Assembly: GCA_029212845.1 (NCBI GenBank)
Contig: JARGPD010000027.1
Coordinates: 1-38,802 of the forward strand
Direction: 5' to 3'
Source of the DNA: Planctomycetota bacterium
GTDB lineage: Bacteria; Planctomycetota; UBA1135; GCA-002686595
Length of the DNA stretch: 38,802 bases
Shown here: piece by piece, positions 16,152 through 26,590 of the stretch
Numbering within the stretch: position 1 is the first letter of the stretch
How the letters are laid out: every line of letters starts with the position of its first letter
The notes under the pieces: generated by a model
Told to the model about the DNA's origin: nothing
The model's input: the letters and a program-made list of their open reading frames with translations, nothing else
The model's database searches: none
Position numbers and translations under genes: made by a program

Positions 16152-19100
16152 CTACGCGGTCGACGTCGGGTCGGGCTCTGGGCGCGCTGCCTTCGCACCG
16201 AAGAGCTGGCCGAGGGTTCGGCGCGGCAGCATCAACAGGTCATCGAGGATCGCGTAGGCGCAGGGAATCACGACCAGGATCAGGACGGTCGTCAGCGCCA
16301 GGCCGAAGAACACGCTGATCGCCATCGGCTGCAGGAAGCGCGCCTGGCCCGACGCGAAGAAGGTCAGGGGCGACAGGCCGAGCATGGTCGTCACGCTGGT
16401 CAGCACGATCGGCCGGAAGCGCCGCTGGCCGCCGACCATCAGGGCCTGGATCAAGGCCAAGCCCTCGGCGCGCTTGCGGTTGACCAGGTCGATCAGGATC
16501 AGCGAGTCGTTGACCACGACCCCGGCCAGGGCCAGGACGCCGATCAGCGACATGAACGACAGCCCGCGCTGCATCAGCAGGTGGCCGATCACCACGCCGA
16601 TCGTCGACAGGGGGATCGCCAGCATGATCACGAAGGGCTGGGTCATCGACTTGAAGAGCGTGCCGAGGATCATGTACATGACGAGCAGCGCCACCAGGGC
16701 GGCCGCGCCGAGCCCGGCCATCGCCTCGTTGGTCTCCTTCTCGTCGCCCTCGAAGACCAGGTCATAGTCCCCCGGCGGCGCGAGTGCGACGGCGCCCTCG
16801 GCCTTGCCGAGGAAGCTCGAGTCGATCAAGGCGGTCACGCGACCCGAGCTGACCCGCGACTTGTCCACGTCCGCGATCACGCGCACCGAGCGGCGGCCGT
16901 CGTCGCGGGTGATCTCCATCACCCCGGTGGCCTCCTCGAGCCGCGCGACGCTCGCCAGCGGCACGCGCACCCCGCCCGGCCCCGTGACCCGCAGCTCGTC
17001 GAGCGAGGCGCGCGCCTCGCGCAGCTCCTCGGGCAGCTTGACCAGCACCTCGACGTCGTCGTCGCCGCGGCGGATGCGCGCATGGCGCGTGCCCTCGAAG
17101 GCCGCGCGCAGCTCCGACGCCAGGCCGAGCTCGGTGAAGCCCAAGAGCCGCCCCTCGTCGGTCAGGGAGAGGCGCACCTCGCGCTTGCCCACGCTCTGGT
17201 TGTCGCGGATGTCGACGACGCCGTCGATCCCGGCCAGAAAGGCCTTCAGCCCGTTCGCCGCCAGCGCCAGCTGGGACAGGTCCTCACCGCGCAGGGACAC
17301 GTTGATCGCCGCACCGGTCGGGCCGGCCTGGGGCTGCACCACCGCGACGCGCTCGATGCCCGGGGGCGGTACGGCCAGGGTCTCGCGCAGGTGCGCGATC
17401 ACCTCACCGGTCGTCATCGAGCGCCCCTCGCCCTCGCGCAGCTCGACCCAGACCTGGCCGAGGTTCTCGCCGTAGTCGAAGCGCACCGCATCGACGAAGG
17501 AAACGCCCGCGATCGAGTTGGTGCTCTCGACCTCGCCCTCGGGCAGGGCCAGCACCTCCTCACGCACCAGCTCCACCAGGGCCATGGTCTCTTCCATCGA
17601 CGTGCCCGGGGTCGCGCGCACGTTGATCGAGAAGACCTTCGACTCGAACTCGTCGAACAGGTTGAAGGGCATCTGCAGACCGGCGAAGCCCATCAGGCCG
17701 CCGGTCACGGCCAGCGCCAGGCCGAGGGTCGCGTAGCGGTACTCGAGGGCCCGCGCGAGGGTCCAGACGTAGGCCCGCTCGAAGGGTGCGTACCAGCGCC
17801 TGCCGGCCTCGTCCTCGAGCCCGGCGGAGACGCCCTTGCCGGTCCAGTGGGCCAGGTGAGCGGGCAGCACGATCAGCGCCTCGACCACCGACGCCGCCAG
17901 GCAGAAGGTCACGATCAAGGGCAGGGGCCGCATGAACATGCCCATCTGGCCGCCGAGCATGAGCATCGGTAGGAAGGCGGCCATGGTCGTCAGGATGGTC
18001 GCGATGACGGGTCGCCCGACCTCGACCGTGCCCTCGACGGCCGCCTCGAGCACGCCCTTGCCCTCCTCCATGTGCCGGTAGATGTTCTCGCCGACGACGA
18101 TCGCGTCGTCGACCAGCATGCCGAGCACGACGATCAGCGCGAACATGGTCAGCATGTTCATCGTGATGCCGAAGGCGGCCGCGATGGCGATGCCGCCGAG
18201 GAAGGCCACCGGGATCCCGATCGCGGTCATCGCCGCGACCCGCACGTTCAGGAACAGCACCAGCGACAGCAGCACGAGCAGCCCACCCATCAGGGCCGAG
18301 TTGCTCATCACCTGCAGGCGGTTCTTCACGTAGATCGACATGTCGGAGTTCGTGCCTAGGGCGACGCCCTCGGGCAGCCGCCCGGCCTGGCTCTCGATGT
18401 ACTCGAAGACCGCGTCGGAGAGGTCGATCGTGTCGCCCGCGGCCTTCTTGTTGACCTGCAGGTACATGCTGGGCTGGCCGTTGAAGCGCGACCGGATCGA
18501 AGGCCGCTCGAAGCGATCGCGCACCCGCGCGATGTCCCCGAGCCGCACCTCGCGCCCATCCGGCGCGAACAGCAGCGGCAGGTCGACGAGGTCCTTGGCC
18601 TCGTCGACGTCGGCGGTCACGCGCAGGAGGTACTCGCCCGAGCCCGTCGACAGGCTGCCGAGCGGCACGTCCCGGCTGCGCGCCGCGATCGCGCGCCCGA
18701 CGGTCGCTAGGTCCAGCCCGTAGCTGTCGAGCGCCGAGGGGTCGACCTCGACCCAGATCTCCGGGTCCCGCGGCCCGTTGACGATCACCTGGCTGATGCC
18801 GGGCAGCGCTTCGATCGCGCGCTCGTGGCGCTCGGCCTCGCGGCGCAGGGTGTCCTCGGACGCGTTGCCGAAGACGAACACCGCGATCACCGGGAACTCG
18901 CTGGTGATCTCCTTGACGATCGGCTCCTCGGCTTCTTCGGGCAGCTCGAGGTCGCGCGACATCGCCGCGCGCACGTCGTCGAGGAAGTCGCTGATCTCGC
19001 GATCCTCCTGGACCTTCAGGGTGACGACCGAGATGCCCTCGAGCGAGCGCGAGCTGATCTGGTCGAGTCCATCGAGGCCGTCGAGCTCCTCCTCGATCTT

Positions 19101-19301
19101 GAGCGTGACCAGCCGCTCGACGTCCTCGGGGGTCGCCCCGGGATAGGCCGTCGTGACCGTGGTCAGCCCGAGGCTGAACTCGGGGAAGACCTCGCGCGGC
19201 ATGCCGAAGTACGACAGCAGCCCCGCGGCGATGATCGCCAGGGTCGCGAGGTTGACCGCGACCGGGTTGGCGACGGCAGCGCGAACGACGGCGCGGATCA
19301 C
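16152..19301 (-). CDS. RND family efflux transporter, inner-membrane permease (AcrB/HAE-like)
   Basis: A 1049-residue RND permease, standard length for the AcrB/MexB-like superfamily. It has the usual two halves: an N-terminal helix (NPVAVNLATLAIIAAGLLSYFG), a large periplasmic porter domain, then helices 2-6; the pattern repeats in the second half. The helix-4 proton relay is visible as GMLVDDAIVVGENIYRHMEEG (the Asp pair), and the second half shows the matching GVVVNDSLILIDLVNRKRAEG. The start is GTG at 19301, overlapping the TGA of the membrane fusion gene (GTGA), which places the protein start directly before the first helix; the open frame upstream has no such features. With the adjacent fusion protein it would export drugs, metals or lipophilic compounds by proton antiport. 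No TolC-type outer membrane factor is in the window. Substrate unknown. Confidence 0.95.
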   Translation of the reverse strand: MIRAVVRAAVANPVAVNLATLAIIAAGLLSYFGMPREVFPEFSLGLTTVTTAYPGATPEDVERLVTLKIEEELDGLDGLDQISSRSLEGISVVTLKVQEDREISDFLDDVRAAMSRDLELPEEAEEPIVKEITSEFPVIAVFVFGNASEDTLRREAERHERAIEALPGISQVIVNGPRDPEIWVEVDPSALDSYGLDLATVGRAIAARSRDVPLGSLSTGSGEYLLRVTADVDEAKDLVDLPLLFAPDGREVRLGDIARVRDRFERPSIRSRFNGQPSMYLQVNKKAAGDTIDLSDAVFEYIESQAGRLPEGVALGTNSDMSIYVKNRLQVMSNSALMGGLLVLLSLVLFLNVRVAAMTAIGIPVAFLGGIAIAAAFGITMNMLTMFALIVVLGMLVDDAIVVGENIYRHMEEGKGVLEAAVEGTVEVGRPVIATILTTMAAFLPMLMLGGQMGMFMRPLPLIVTFCLAASVVEALIVLPAHLAHWTGKGVSAGLEDEAGRRWYAPFERAYVWTLARALEYRYATLGLALAVTGGLMGFAGLQMPFNLFDEFESKVFSINVRATPGTSMEETMALVELVREEVLALPEGEVESTNSIAGVSFVDAVRFDYGENLGQVWVELREGEGRSMTTGEVIAHLRETLAVPPPGIERVAVVQPQAGPTGAAINVSLRGEDLSQLALAANGLKAFLAGIDGVVDIRDNQSVGKREVRLSLTDEGRLLGFTELGLASELRAAFEGTRHARIRRGDDDVEVLVKLPEELREARASLDELRVTGPGGVRVPLASVARLEEATGVMEITRDDGRRSVRVIADVDKSRVSSGRVTALIDSSFLGKAEGAVALAPPGDYDLVFEGDEKETNEAMAGLGAAALVALLVMYMILGTLFKSMTQPFVIMLAIPLSTIGVVIGHLLMQRGLSFMSLIGVLALAGVVVNDSLILIDLVNRKRAEGLALIQALMVGGQRRFRPIVLTSVTTMLGLSPLTFFASGQARFLQPMAISVFFGLALTTVLILVVIPCAYAILDDLLMLPRRTLGQLFGAKAARPEPDPTSTA

Positions 19302-20566
19302 TGGGAGCGCTCCGGGCCCTGGGCGCGGACGGCGGTTGGACCGAGTGGATCGAGCCGATCGAGCGGCGCGAGGATGAGCTCGTCCCCGGCGGCCAGGCCC
19401 GCCTCGATCAGGAAGCCCTCGTTCACAGCCTCGCCAAGCTGCAGGACACGCGGCTCGGCCTGGCCGCCATCGGCGAGCACGAAGGCCACCGCTCGGCCGC
19501 CCTGCCAGGTGAAGGCGCTGCGGTCGATCCACAGGGCGTCGTCCAGCTGCTCCAGGGCGACGCGGGCCATGGCGAAGAGCCCCGCGGGAAGCCCGGCCTC
19601 GCGATTGTCGAGCTCGATCTCGACGGAGAGGCTACGGGTCTTGGGGTCGGCCAGGACGCCGAGGCGTGCGACCTGGCCCGGCAGGGACAGGCCGGGGCGC
19701 GAGGGCAGGCTCACGGTCACGGCCTGGCCGATGGCGAGCCCCGCGAGCTGGGACTCGTGGACCTGGGCCAAGAGCAGCAGCCGCGAGGTGTCGACCAGCT
19801 CGCCGAGGGGCACGAGCGGGGCGAGGAGGTCGCCGAGCTCGGGGCCGGCGCTGGTCAGGAGGCCGGGGAAGGCGGCGGTCAGACCGTGGCGGTCGCGGCG
19901 GTCGGCCGCCTGCCGCAGGATGGCTTCGGCGGCGAGCAGGGCGGCGGCGCCGCTGTCGACGGCGGCCTCGGCGCGGGCCTTGGCCGAGCGGCCGGCCTGC
20001 ACGGCGCTGAGCGCGGCCAGCTCGAGGCGCAGGGCCTGGTCGACCAGGGCCGCCGAGGCCTCACCCGTGGCGGCCAGCCCTTCGATACGCTTGCGCTCGC
20101 GGGTCGGCACCTCGAGGGCGCGCTCGAGCACGACCAGGGTCGCCTCGGCCTCGTGCACCTCGACCTCGGCAGCCGCCAGCACCGCCTTGGCCTGGTCGCG
20201 CTGGGCGCGGGCCGTCTCCCAGGCCAGGACGGCGGGCGCCGAGTCGACGCGCGCCAGGAGCTCCCCGGCCTCGACCAGGCGCCCCGCGCGCCAGCCCTCG
20301 AGGACCTCGACCACCCGGCCACCGGTCTCGAGCGAGAGCACCGCCCGGCGCACCGGTGCAAGGCTGCCCTGGACCGCGAGCTCGCGCGGGATCGAGCGCG
20401 ACTCCAGCGTGGCGGTCTGGACCGGCACCGGTCCCATGTCCATCGGGGGGACCGGTCGCTGGGGTTCGACCACCGAGATGACCTTGACCCAGAGGAGGGT
20501 GAAGAGGGCGGCGATGACCACGAGGGCGATCAGGGTCTCGAGCGAGCGCTTCCAGGGGTTCCGCAT
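19298..20566 (-). CDS. RND efflux membrane fusion protein (periplasmic adaptor)
   Basis: A 422-residue HlyD/AcrA-type adaptor. An N-terminal signal anchor (residues about 11-30) leads to a beta-barrel/lipoyl region (PVQTATLESRSIPRELAVQGSL and ETGGRVVEVLEGWRAGRLVEAGELLARVDSA), a long Ala-rich helical hairpin at about 110-215, then the second lipoyl half and barrel (VSLPSRPGLSLPGQVARLGVLADPKTRSLSVEIE is typical, split here into recognisable parts). The C-terminal domain ends with GDELILAPLDRL. It joins the RND permease to an outer-membrane channel. The hairpin is longer than in many adaptors, consistent with docking to a TolC-like channel encoded elsewhere. Its stop codon overlaps the permease GTG by four bases, so expression is coupled. 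It is transcribed away from trigger factor. Confidence 0.92.
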   Translation of the reverse strand: MRNPWKRSLETLIALVVIAALFTLLWVKVISVVEPQRPVPPMDMGPVPVQTATLESRSIPRELAVQGSLAPVRRAVLSLETGGRVVEVLEGWRAGRLVEAGELLARVDSAPAVLAWETARAQRDQAKAVLAAAEVEVHEAEATLVVLERALEVPTRERKRIEGLAATGEASAALVDQALRLELAALSAVQAGRSAKARAEAAVDSGAAALLAAEAILRQAADRRDRHGLTAAFPGLLTSAGPELGDLLAPLVPLGELVDTSRLLLLAQVHESQLAGLAIGQAVTVSLPSRPGLSLPGQVARLGVLADPKTRSLSVEIELDNREAGLPAGLFAMARVALEQLDDALWIDRSAFTWQGGRAVAFVLADGGQAEPRVLQLGEAVNEGFLIEAGLAAGDELILAPLDRLDPLGPTAVRAQGPERSQ

Positions 20567-20928
20567 CGGGGGCCGGACGTCCTTTCGGGGGAGGCCGGGG
20601 TGGGCCTCCGGAGGGTTGCAGGGGGGGGTCGCGGGGGGGCAGGGGAGAGGCTAACGGGAGGCCCCACCGCGCCCACATCGATCCCGGCAAAACCTCGCCC
20701 GAGCGACCCGGAGCCCTGGGCGCTCCAGCCAGGCTCGATCTTCCCCGGTTCGCGCCATGCGCTCGGCCCCCGAAATCGGTTAGAGTTCGCGGTTCTGCCG
20801 CCCCGGAAAACCTCCGGAAAGCCCCGGTCCCCAGGAATCTCCAAGTTCCCACGGACCGAATCCGGACGGGTCGGCACGAACACCCTTTCAAACCAACTCC
20901 GATCCCACCCCTCCAGCGAGCCCAAGTC
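20567..20928. promoter_or_regulatory. Divergent intergenic region upstream of the RND operon and trigger factor
   Basis: About 360 bases with no credible gene, holding promoters for the efflux operon (minus) and tig-clpP-clpX (plus). Bases 20587-20650 are extremely G-rich on the plus strand. A slightly A+T-richer stretch around 20770-20800 (AAATCGGTTAGAG) is the best place for a tig promoter, but I see no convincing -35/-10 pair. A further A-richer segment at about 20855-20910 precedes the GTG start of tig. Confidence 0.4.
20613..20645 (+). other. G-quadruplex-type motif
   Basis: Four G-tracts of 3, 8, 7 and 4 bases are separated by linkers of 5, 4 and 2 bases, which satisfies the usual G3+N1-7 rule. 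It lies about 50 bases upstream of the membrane fusion gene start, on the template strand for that gene. In GC-rich DNA such motifs also arise by chance. Confidence 0.5.
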
Positions 20929-22212
20929 GTGGAAGCCACCTTCGAAACCATCGACACCTGCGAGGTCGTCGTCACCGTCTCCGTCCCCGCAGACGAGTTC
21001 AACGCCGAGCTGAACAGCAACTTCGCGCGCCTCGCGCAGAACGTCAAGATGAAGGGCTTCCGACCCGGCAAGGTCCCGAAGTCCGTCATCGAGAAGCACC
21101 ATGGCGAGCAGCTGCGCAGCGAGACCCAGCAGCACTTCGTCAACCAGGGCCTCCAGCAGGCGGTCAGCGAGGGCGAGCTCCGCCCCGTCGGCCAGCCGCG
21201 CCTGGCCCAGGATGACCTCGAGGTCGCCGAGGGCGGCGGCTTCACCTGCAAGGTCGGCCTCTCCCTGCGCCCCACCTATGAATTGGGTGAGTACAAGGGC
21301 CTGACGATCGAAGCCCCCAAGGTCGAGGTGACCGACGACGAGGTCGACGAAGCGATCACCGGCCTGCGCGAGGGCCAGGCCCGTCCCGAGCCCGCCGGCG
21401 ACGGTGGCTGCGCCGAGGACGGCATGGCGCTCGGCAAGATCGAACTGCTCAGCGGCGAGAACGTGCTGATGGCCCGCGAGGGCATGCGCTTGTCGCCCCA
21501 GACCGTGCCCCCCGGCCTCCACGAGGAGCCCTACAAGGCGGCGATGATCGGCTCGAAGGACGGCGACGTCCTCGACGTGCCGATGACCTTCCCGGACGAC
21601 TTCCAGCCCGAGGAGCTGCGCGGGACCGAGGGTCTCTGCCGCATCACGGTCGCCCAGGTCTTCGACATGCAGCGCCCCACCGACGAGGACCTGATGAAGC
21701 TCCTCAAGGTCGACGACATGGACGCCATGAAGGAGCGCGTGCGCGAGGACATCCAGCGCCACAAGGAGAACCAGCGCAACCAGCAGATCGAGCTGAACCT
21801 GCTCGAGAAGCTGATCGAGATGCACGACATCGAGATCCCGGCGCGCCTCCTGGCTGACCAGATCGCCAACCGCAAGATGTCGGCCCAGCAGCAGATGGCC
21901 GGCCAGGGCGCCTCCGAGGAGGAGATCGCCGCCGAGCTCGAGCAGAACGAAAGCAACTTCGAGACCGAAGCGATCCACAACACGAAGGCCCTGTTCCTGC
22001 TGGAGGACCTCGCCCAGGCTGAGGGCATCCAGGTTCAGAACGAGGACGTGGCCCGTAAATTCCAGGAGATTGCTCAGCGGAACCAGACTTCGGTCGAAGA
22101 GGTCCAGAAGTACTATTCGGAGAACAACCTGATCAACCAGCTCGCCATGGAGATCCTGGAGATCAAAGTGCGCGCCTTCCTGCGCGAGAACGCTGAGATC
22201 ACCGAAGGCTGA
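20929..22212 (+). CDS. tig: Trigger factor, ribosome-associated chaperone
   Basis: A 427-residue trigger factor; E. coli Tig has 432. The N-terminal ribosome-binding domain ends with the signature [10 protein letters not shown] (about residues 43-52) that docks on ribosomal protein L23. A middle region at about 150-240 sits where the FKBP-like prolyl isomerase domain belongs but is strongly diverged ([20 protein letters not shown] region), and the C-terminal half is helical and charged, forming the chaperone arms ([20 protein letters not shown] and [17 protein letters not shown] region). The start is GTG at 20929, giving a family-like N-terminus [13 protein letters not shown]. The gene leads the tig-clpP-clpX operon, with clpP 14 bases downstream, the standard arrangement that couples folding of nascent chains to ClpXP degradation. 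Confidence 0.95.
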   Translation: MEATFETIDTCEVVVTVSVPADEFNAELNSNFARLAQNVKMKGFRPGKVPKSVIEKHHGEQLRSETQQHFVNQGLQQAVSEGELRPVGQPRLAQDDLEVAEGGGFTCKVGLSLRPTYELGEYKGLTIEAPKVEVTDDEVDEAITGLREGQARPEPAGDGGCAEDGMALGKIELLSGENVLMAREGMRLSPQTVPPGLHEEPYKAAMIGSKDGDVLDVPMTFPDDFQPEELRGTEGLCRITVAQVFDMQRPTDEDLMKLLKVDDMDAMKERVREDIQRHKENQRNQQIELNLLEKLIEMHDIEIPARLLADQIANRKMSAQQQMAGQGASEEEIAAELEQNESNFETEAIHNTKALFLLEDLAQAEGIQVQNEDVARKFQEIAQRNQTSVEEVQKYYSENNLINQLAMEILEIKVRAFLRENAEITEG

Positions 22213-22226
22213 CCCCCGGAACCCGA

Positions 22227-22865
22227 ATGACCCCCCCCGGAAGCAACACCACCGCCATGACCCCGAACTCTGCAGTCATCCCCTTCGTCATCGAGAAGAC
22301 CGGTCGCGGCGAGCGTAGCTACGACATCTACTCGCGGCTGCTCGAGGACCGCATCATCTTCATCGGCACGGCCATCGATGATCAGGTCGCCAACGCGGTG
22401 ATGGCCCAGCTCCTGTTCCTCGACAAGGTGAACAAGAGCCAGGACATCAGCATCTACATCAACAGCCCCGGTGGCTCGGTCACCGCAGGCCTCGCGATGT
22501 ACGACACGATGCAGTTCGTGACCCCGGACATCGCCACCTACTGCCTCGGCCAGGCGGCGTCCATGGGCGCGGTCCTGCTCGCCGGCGGTACCGCTGGCAA
22601 GCGCTTCGCCCTGCCCAACTCCCGGGTCATGATCCACCAGCCCTGGGGCGGCGCCCAAGGCACGGCCAAGGACATGGAGATCCAGGTCGAGGAGATCCTG
22701 AAGCTCAAGAAGCGCCTCGAGGCGATCATGGCCGGCCACGCCGGGCGGACCCCCGAGGAGCTCGCGATCGCCTGCGATCGCGACAACTTCATGAGCCCCG
22801 AAGAGGCCAAGGAATTTGGCCTGATTGACCACGTGCTCACGACGGACAAGTCCGCCGGAGAGTAG
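22227..22865 (+). CDS. clpP: ClpP, ATP-dependent Clp protease proteolytic subunit
   Basis: A 212-residue ClpP serine protease. The catalytic triad is complete: Ser112 in [13 protein letters not shown], His137 in VMIHQPWGG, and Asp186 in ACDRDNFMS. The oxyanion region [16 protein letters not shown] and the head-domain helix follow the standard fold of a barrel-forming tetradecamer. The ATG at 22227 would leave a propeptide of about 18 residues before [20 protein letters not shown], where mature ClpP normally begins; a second ATG at 22257 gives a shorter propeptide and is equally possible. It works with ClpX encoded 87 bases downstream. Confidence 0.97.
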   Translation: MTPPGSNTTAMTPNSAVIPFVIEKTGRGERSYDIYSRLLEDRIIFIGTAIDDQVANAVMAQLLFLDKVNKSQDISIYINSPGGSVTAGLAMYDTMQFVTPDIATYCLGQAASMGAVLLAGGTAGKRFALPNSRVMIHQPWGGAQGTAKDMEIQVEEILKLKKRLEAIMAGHAGRTPEELAIACDRDNFMSPEEAKEFGLIDHVLTTDKSAGE

Positions 22866-22874
22866 GCTCGAACG

Positions 22875-22905
22875 GGAGCGGGCTGCTCCAACAGCTGCCC
22901 GCTCC
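22875..22905 (+). terminator. Hairpin between clpP and clpX
   Basis: A 9-bp perfect stem (GGAGCGGGC at 22875-22883 with GCCCGCTCC at 22897-22905) continues inward, after one T-T mismatch, with three more pairs around a CCAAC loop. No T-run follows. Between two co-directional operon genes it may attenuate transcription or protect the upstream message rather than end it. Confidence 0.5.
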
Positions 22906-22952
22906 TCCGTTACGACCCAAAGAATCCCACCAGAACCGGAACAGGAGCAGCG

Positions 22953-24365
<1,413 letters not shown>

Positions 24366-24404
24366 CCCCGTCCGCGGTCGGATTCGGCCGCCACGAGCTT
24401 GACG

Positions 24405-24430
24405 AGGAGCCCCGCCACGGCGAGGCTCCT
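24405..24430 (+). terminator. Hairpin after clpX
   Basis: A 7-bp stem (AGGAGCC with GGCTCCT) encloses a 12-base loop that can itself form CCG/CGG pairs, about 40 bases after the clpX stop codon. There is no T-run. It is a weak terminator candidate at the end of the tig-clpP-clpX operon. Confidence 0.35.
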
Positions 24431-24533
24431 GCCTCTCGCCCCCCCCCACCGGTGCCCATCGGCGCCTCGAATCGTGGACGCCCCGCCCAGCGTCCCTGTC
24501 GTCACCTCGCGGGCATAGAAGGGAAGCTGGTCC

Positions 24534-25484
24534 ATGGCTGGTCCAATCACGATCCACTACCACCGGGACTTCGACGGCATGGTCTCGGCCGCCGTCTTGG
24601 CCCACGTCCTGCGCGAAGTCCACGACGAGCGCGTCCAGTGGCGTAGCGTCAACTACGACCAGCGCCGAGACTGGGACGACTTCCAGCGTGGCAATCGCTT
24701 TGCGATCGTGGACTTCCACTTCCACAAGCGCGCGGAGTACTGGTTCGACCACCACCCGACCACGTTCCTCACGCCCGAGGACGAGGCCGCCTACGCGCCC
24801 AGCGACAAGTGGAAGCTCGACACGAGCTCGCCCTCCTGTCCGCCGATCATCCTGAGCCACGCTACCGAGCACTGGGGCTACAAGGTCTCCGAGCGCTTCG
24901 AGGAGATGGCCCACTGGTCCAACGTCATCGACGCCGCCCAGTTCGAGAGCGTCGACGAGGCCCTCTTCGGCGACGACCCTGCACTTCGCATCTCACGCTG
25001 CATGGCCGTTGCCCCGACCCCCGACTGGCAGGACAAGATCGTGCGCGACATGATCGACCTGCGCCTCGAGGACGTCGCCATGCGGCCCGACGTCGAGAAG
25101 GCCTGGCAGCGCGCCGCGCGCAACCGCGACAAGGCCCTCGACGACTTCCCCGGCACGATCCAGAACGTGATCGACGGGGTCATGCTGTACGACGCCTCGT
25201 CGAACAAGATCCGCCGCGAGCGCTTTGCGCCCTTCTTCCACGACCCCGACATCTACTACGCCGTCGGCATCATCCCGACCCGCGGCGGCCTGCACGTCAC
25301 CTGCGGCGTCAACCCCTGGAACCCGCCCCCGGTGGACACCGTCCACGTCGGCGAGATCATGCAGGGCTACGGCGGCGGCGGCCACAAGCCCGTCGGCGGC
25401 GCCAACCCCGGCAACAAGACCCGCGCGCTCGAGATCTCGAACGAGATCGCCACCCTCATCCGCGGCAAGCTGAACGCGAAGTAG
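24534..25484 (+). CDS. DHH-family phosphoesterase
   Basis: A 316-residue DHH/DHHA1 phosphoesterase. Motif I is HRDFDG (Asp12, Asp14), motif II is IVDFHFH (Asp60), and the name-giving motif III is FDHHP (Asp72, His73, His74); these residues bind two Mn or Mg ions. The C-terminal substrate-binding part ends with a glycine-rich GYGGGGHKPVGGA, the equivalent of the GGGH motif in NrnA-like and RecJ-like enzymes. Motif I has RDFDG rather than the more usual DxDG, so the family is a less studied branch, and cyclic-dinucleotide, nanoRNA and pyrophosphate substrates are all possible. A purine-rich GAAGGGAAG seven bases before the ATG supports the start. It lies 168 bases after clpX and is probably separately transcribed. 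Confidence 0.85.
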   Translation: MAGPITIHYHRDFDGMVSAAVLAHVLREVHDERVQWRSVNYDQRRDWDDFQRGNRFAIVDFHFHKRAEYWFDHHPTTFLTPEDEAAYAPSDKWKLDTSSPSCPPIILSHATEHWGYKVSERFEEMAHWSNVIDAAQFESVDEALFGDDPALRISRCMAVAPTPDWQDKIVRDMIDLRLEDVAMRPDVEKAWQRAARNRDKALDDFPGTIQNVIDGVMLYDASSNKIRRERFAPFFHDPDIYYAVGIIPTRGGLHVTCGVNPWNPPPVDTVHVGEIMQGYGGGGHKPVGGANPGNKTRALEISNEIATLIRGKLNAK

Positions 25485-25579
25485 CGGCGGCCCTGTAGGT
25501 CAGCTCCCAGGCGACGGACCCACGCCTTCGGGCCGGAAAGGGCCCAGCCTGGCAGCCATGGCCGACCAACCTCTCGCCC

Positions 25580-26494
25580 GTGTCCACGCCCATCCTCCAG
25601 CCCTTCTCCGGGGATCCGGGGCCGCTCCATGACCTGCTCAGCGGAGCCTGGAGCGCAGGCCTCGCCCACCTGCACCTGCACCCGGGCGATGTCCACTGGC
25701 GCCTGCGGCTCCACCCCGGCCGCGACCCCCGCGAGGAGGTCGCGCTGCTGCACAGGGGCCCGGAGCTGGTCGGCTTCGCCTTCATGGAGGGCACGGGTGA
25801 GGGCGACTTCTGGACCCAGCCCCACTCGGAGCAGGCCGCGTCCGAGGCCCTGCTCTTGGACTGGATGGAGAGCCGCGCCAGGCGCTCGGGCGAAGCCCGC
25901 CTGACCGTGGGCGCCTTCGACGGCGACGAGCGTAGGGCCGCCCTGCTCGCGAGCCGCGGCTATGGCCAGGTCGAGGCCGGGCTGGTTCCGATGTTCGTCG
26001 AGCTAGGAGGTCGGGCCCCAAGCAACCTACCGACGAGGGCGCGAGTCGACCCTCTCGGAAGGCTCGAGCTGCGCCCCGTCCGGCCGAGCGACTTCCCCAG
26101 CCTCGCCACCACCATCGCTGCCGCCTTCGGCACCAGGCCCAAGCCCATCGAGACCTACGTCGGCTTGCACGCGAGCCCGTACCACGACGGTGAGCTCGAC
26201 CTCGTCGTCGCCGATCCGAACCTCGGCGTCGTCGCCGCCTGCACCGCTTGGTACGACCCGGGCTCACGCACCGGGCTCGTCGAGCCGGTCAGCTGTCTCG
26301 CCTCCCACCGGCGCCAGGGCCTCGCGCGAACCCTGGTGACCGAGGCGTTGGCACGTCTGCAAGCCCGCGGCGCGCGCACGGTGCACCTGAACACGACCCA
26401 CGAGAACGAGGGCGCGCGCTGCCTATACCGGGGCCTCGGCTTCCAGGCCACCGGGTTCGACCGCGACTGGGTGCTCGACCTCGGCGGGGCCTGA
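25580..26494 (+). CDS. GNAT-family N-acetyltransferase, tandem domain
   Basis: A 304-residue protein with two GNAT-like halves. The C-terminal half (about 150-300) is clear: LVEPVSCLASHRRQGLARTLV contains the acetyl-CoA pyrophosphate loop (HRRQGLA) and the helix after it, then HLNTTHENEGARCLYRGLGF is the classic motif B ending. The N-terminal half (about 30-140) has the same strand order (ELVGFAFME, LTVGAFDGDERRAALLASRGY) but lacks a clear pyrophosphate loop and is probably degenerate. This arrangement resembles MshD-like and other double-GNAT enzymes; the substrate is unknown. The start is GTG at 25580, the first start codon in frame. Confidence 0.82.
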   Translation: MSTPILQPFSGDPGPLHDLLSGAWSAGLAHLHLHPGDVHWRLRLHPGRDPREEVALLHRGPELVGFAFMEGTGEGDFWTQPHSEQAASEALLLDWMESRARRSGEARLTVGAFDGDERRAALLASRGYGQVEAGLVPMFVELGGRAPSNLPTRARVDPLGRLELRPVRPSDFPSLATTIAAAFGTRPKPIETYVGLHASPYHDGELDLVVADPNLGVVAACTAWYDPGSRTGLVEPVSCLASHRRQGLARTLVTEALARLQARGARTVHLNTTHENEGARCLYRGLGFQATGFDRDWVLDLGGA

Positions 26495-26590
26495 CGAGCC
26501 CGCCTGCGGCCGCTAGCGAACCGGCGCGGCCAGCACCCCGCCACCCCCATTCGGGGCCCCCAGCGCCCAAACCCCCGGGTACTCAGGGGC

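Noticed and set aside
25530-25560. Short inverted repeat (GGGCC/GGCCC) upstream of the GNAT gene
   Set aside because: Only a 5-bp stem, common in DNA of this GC content.
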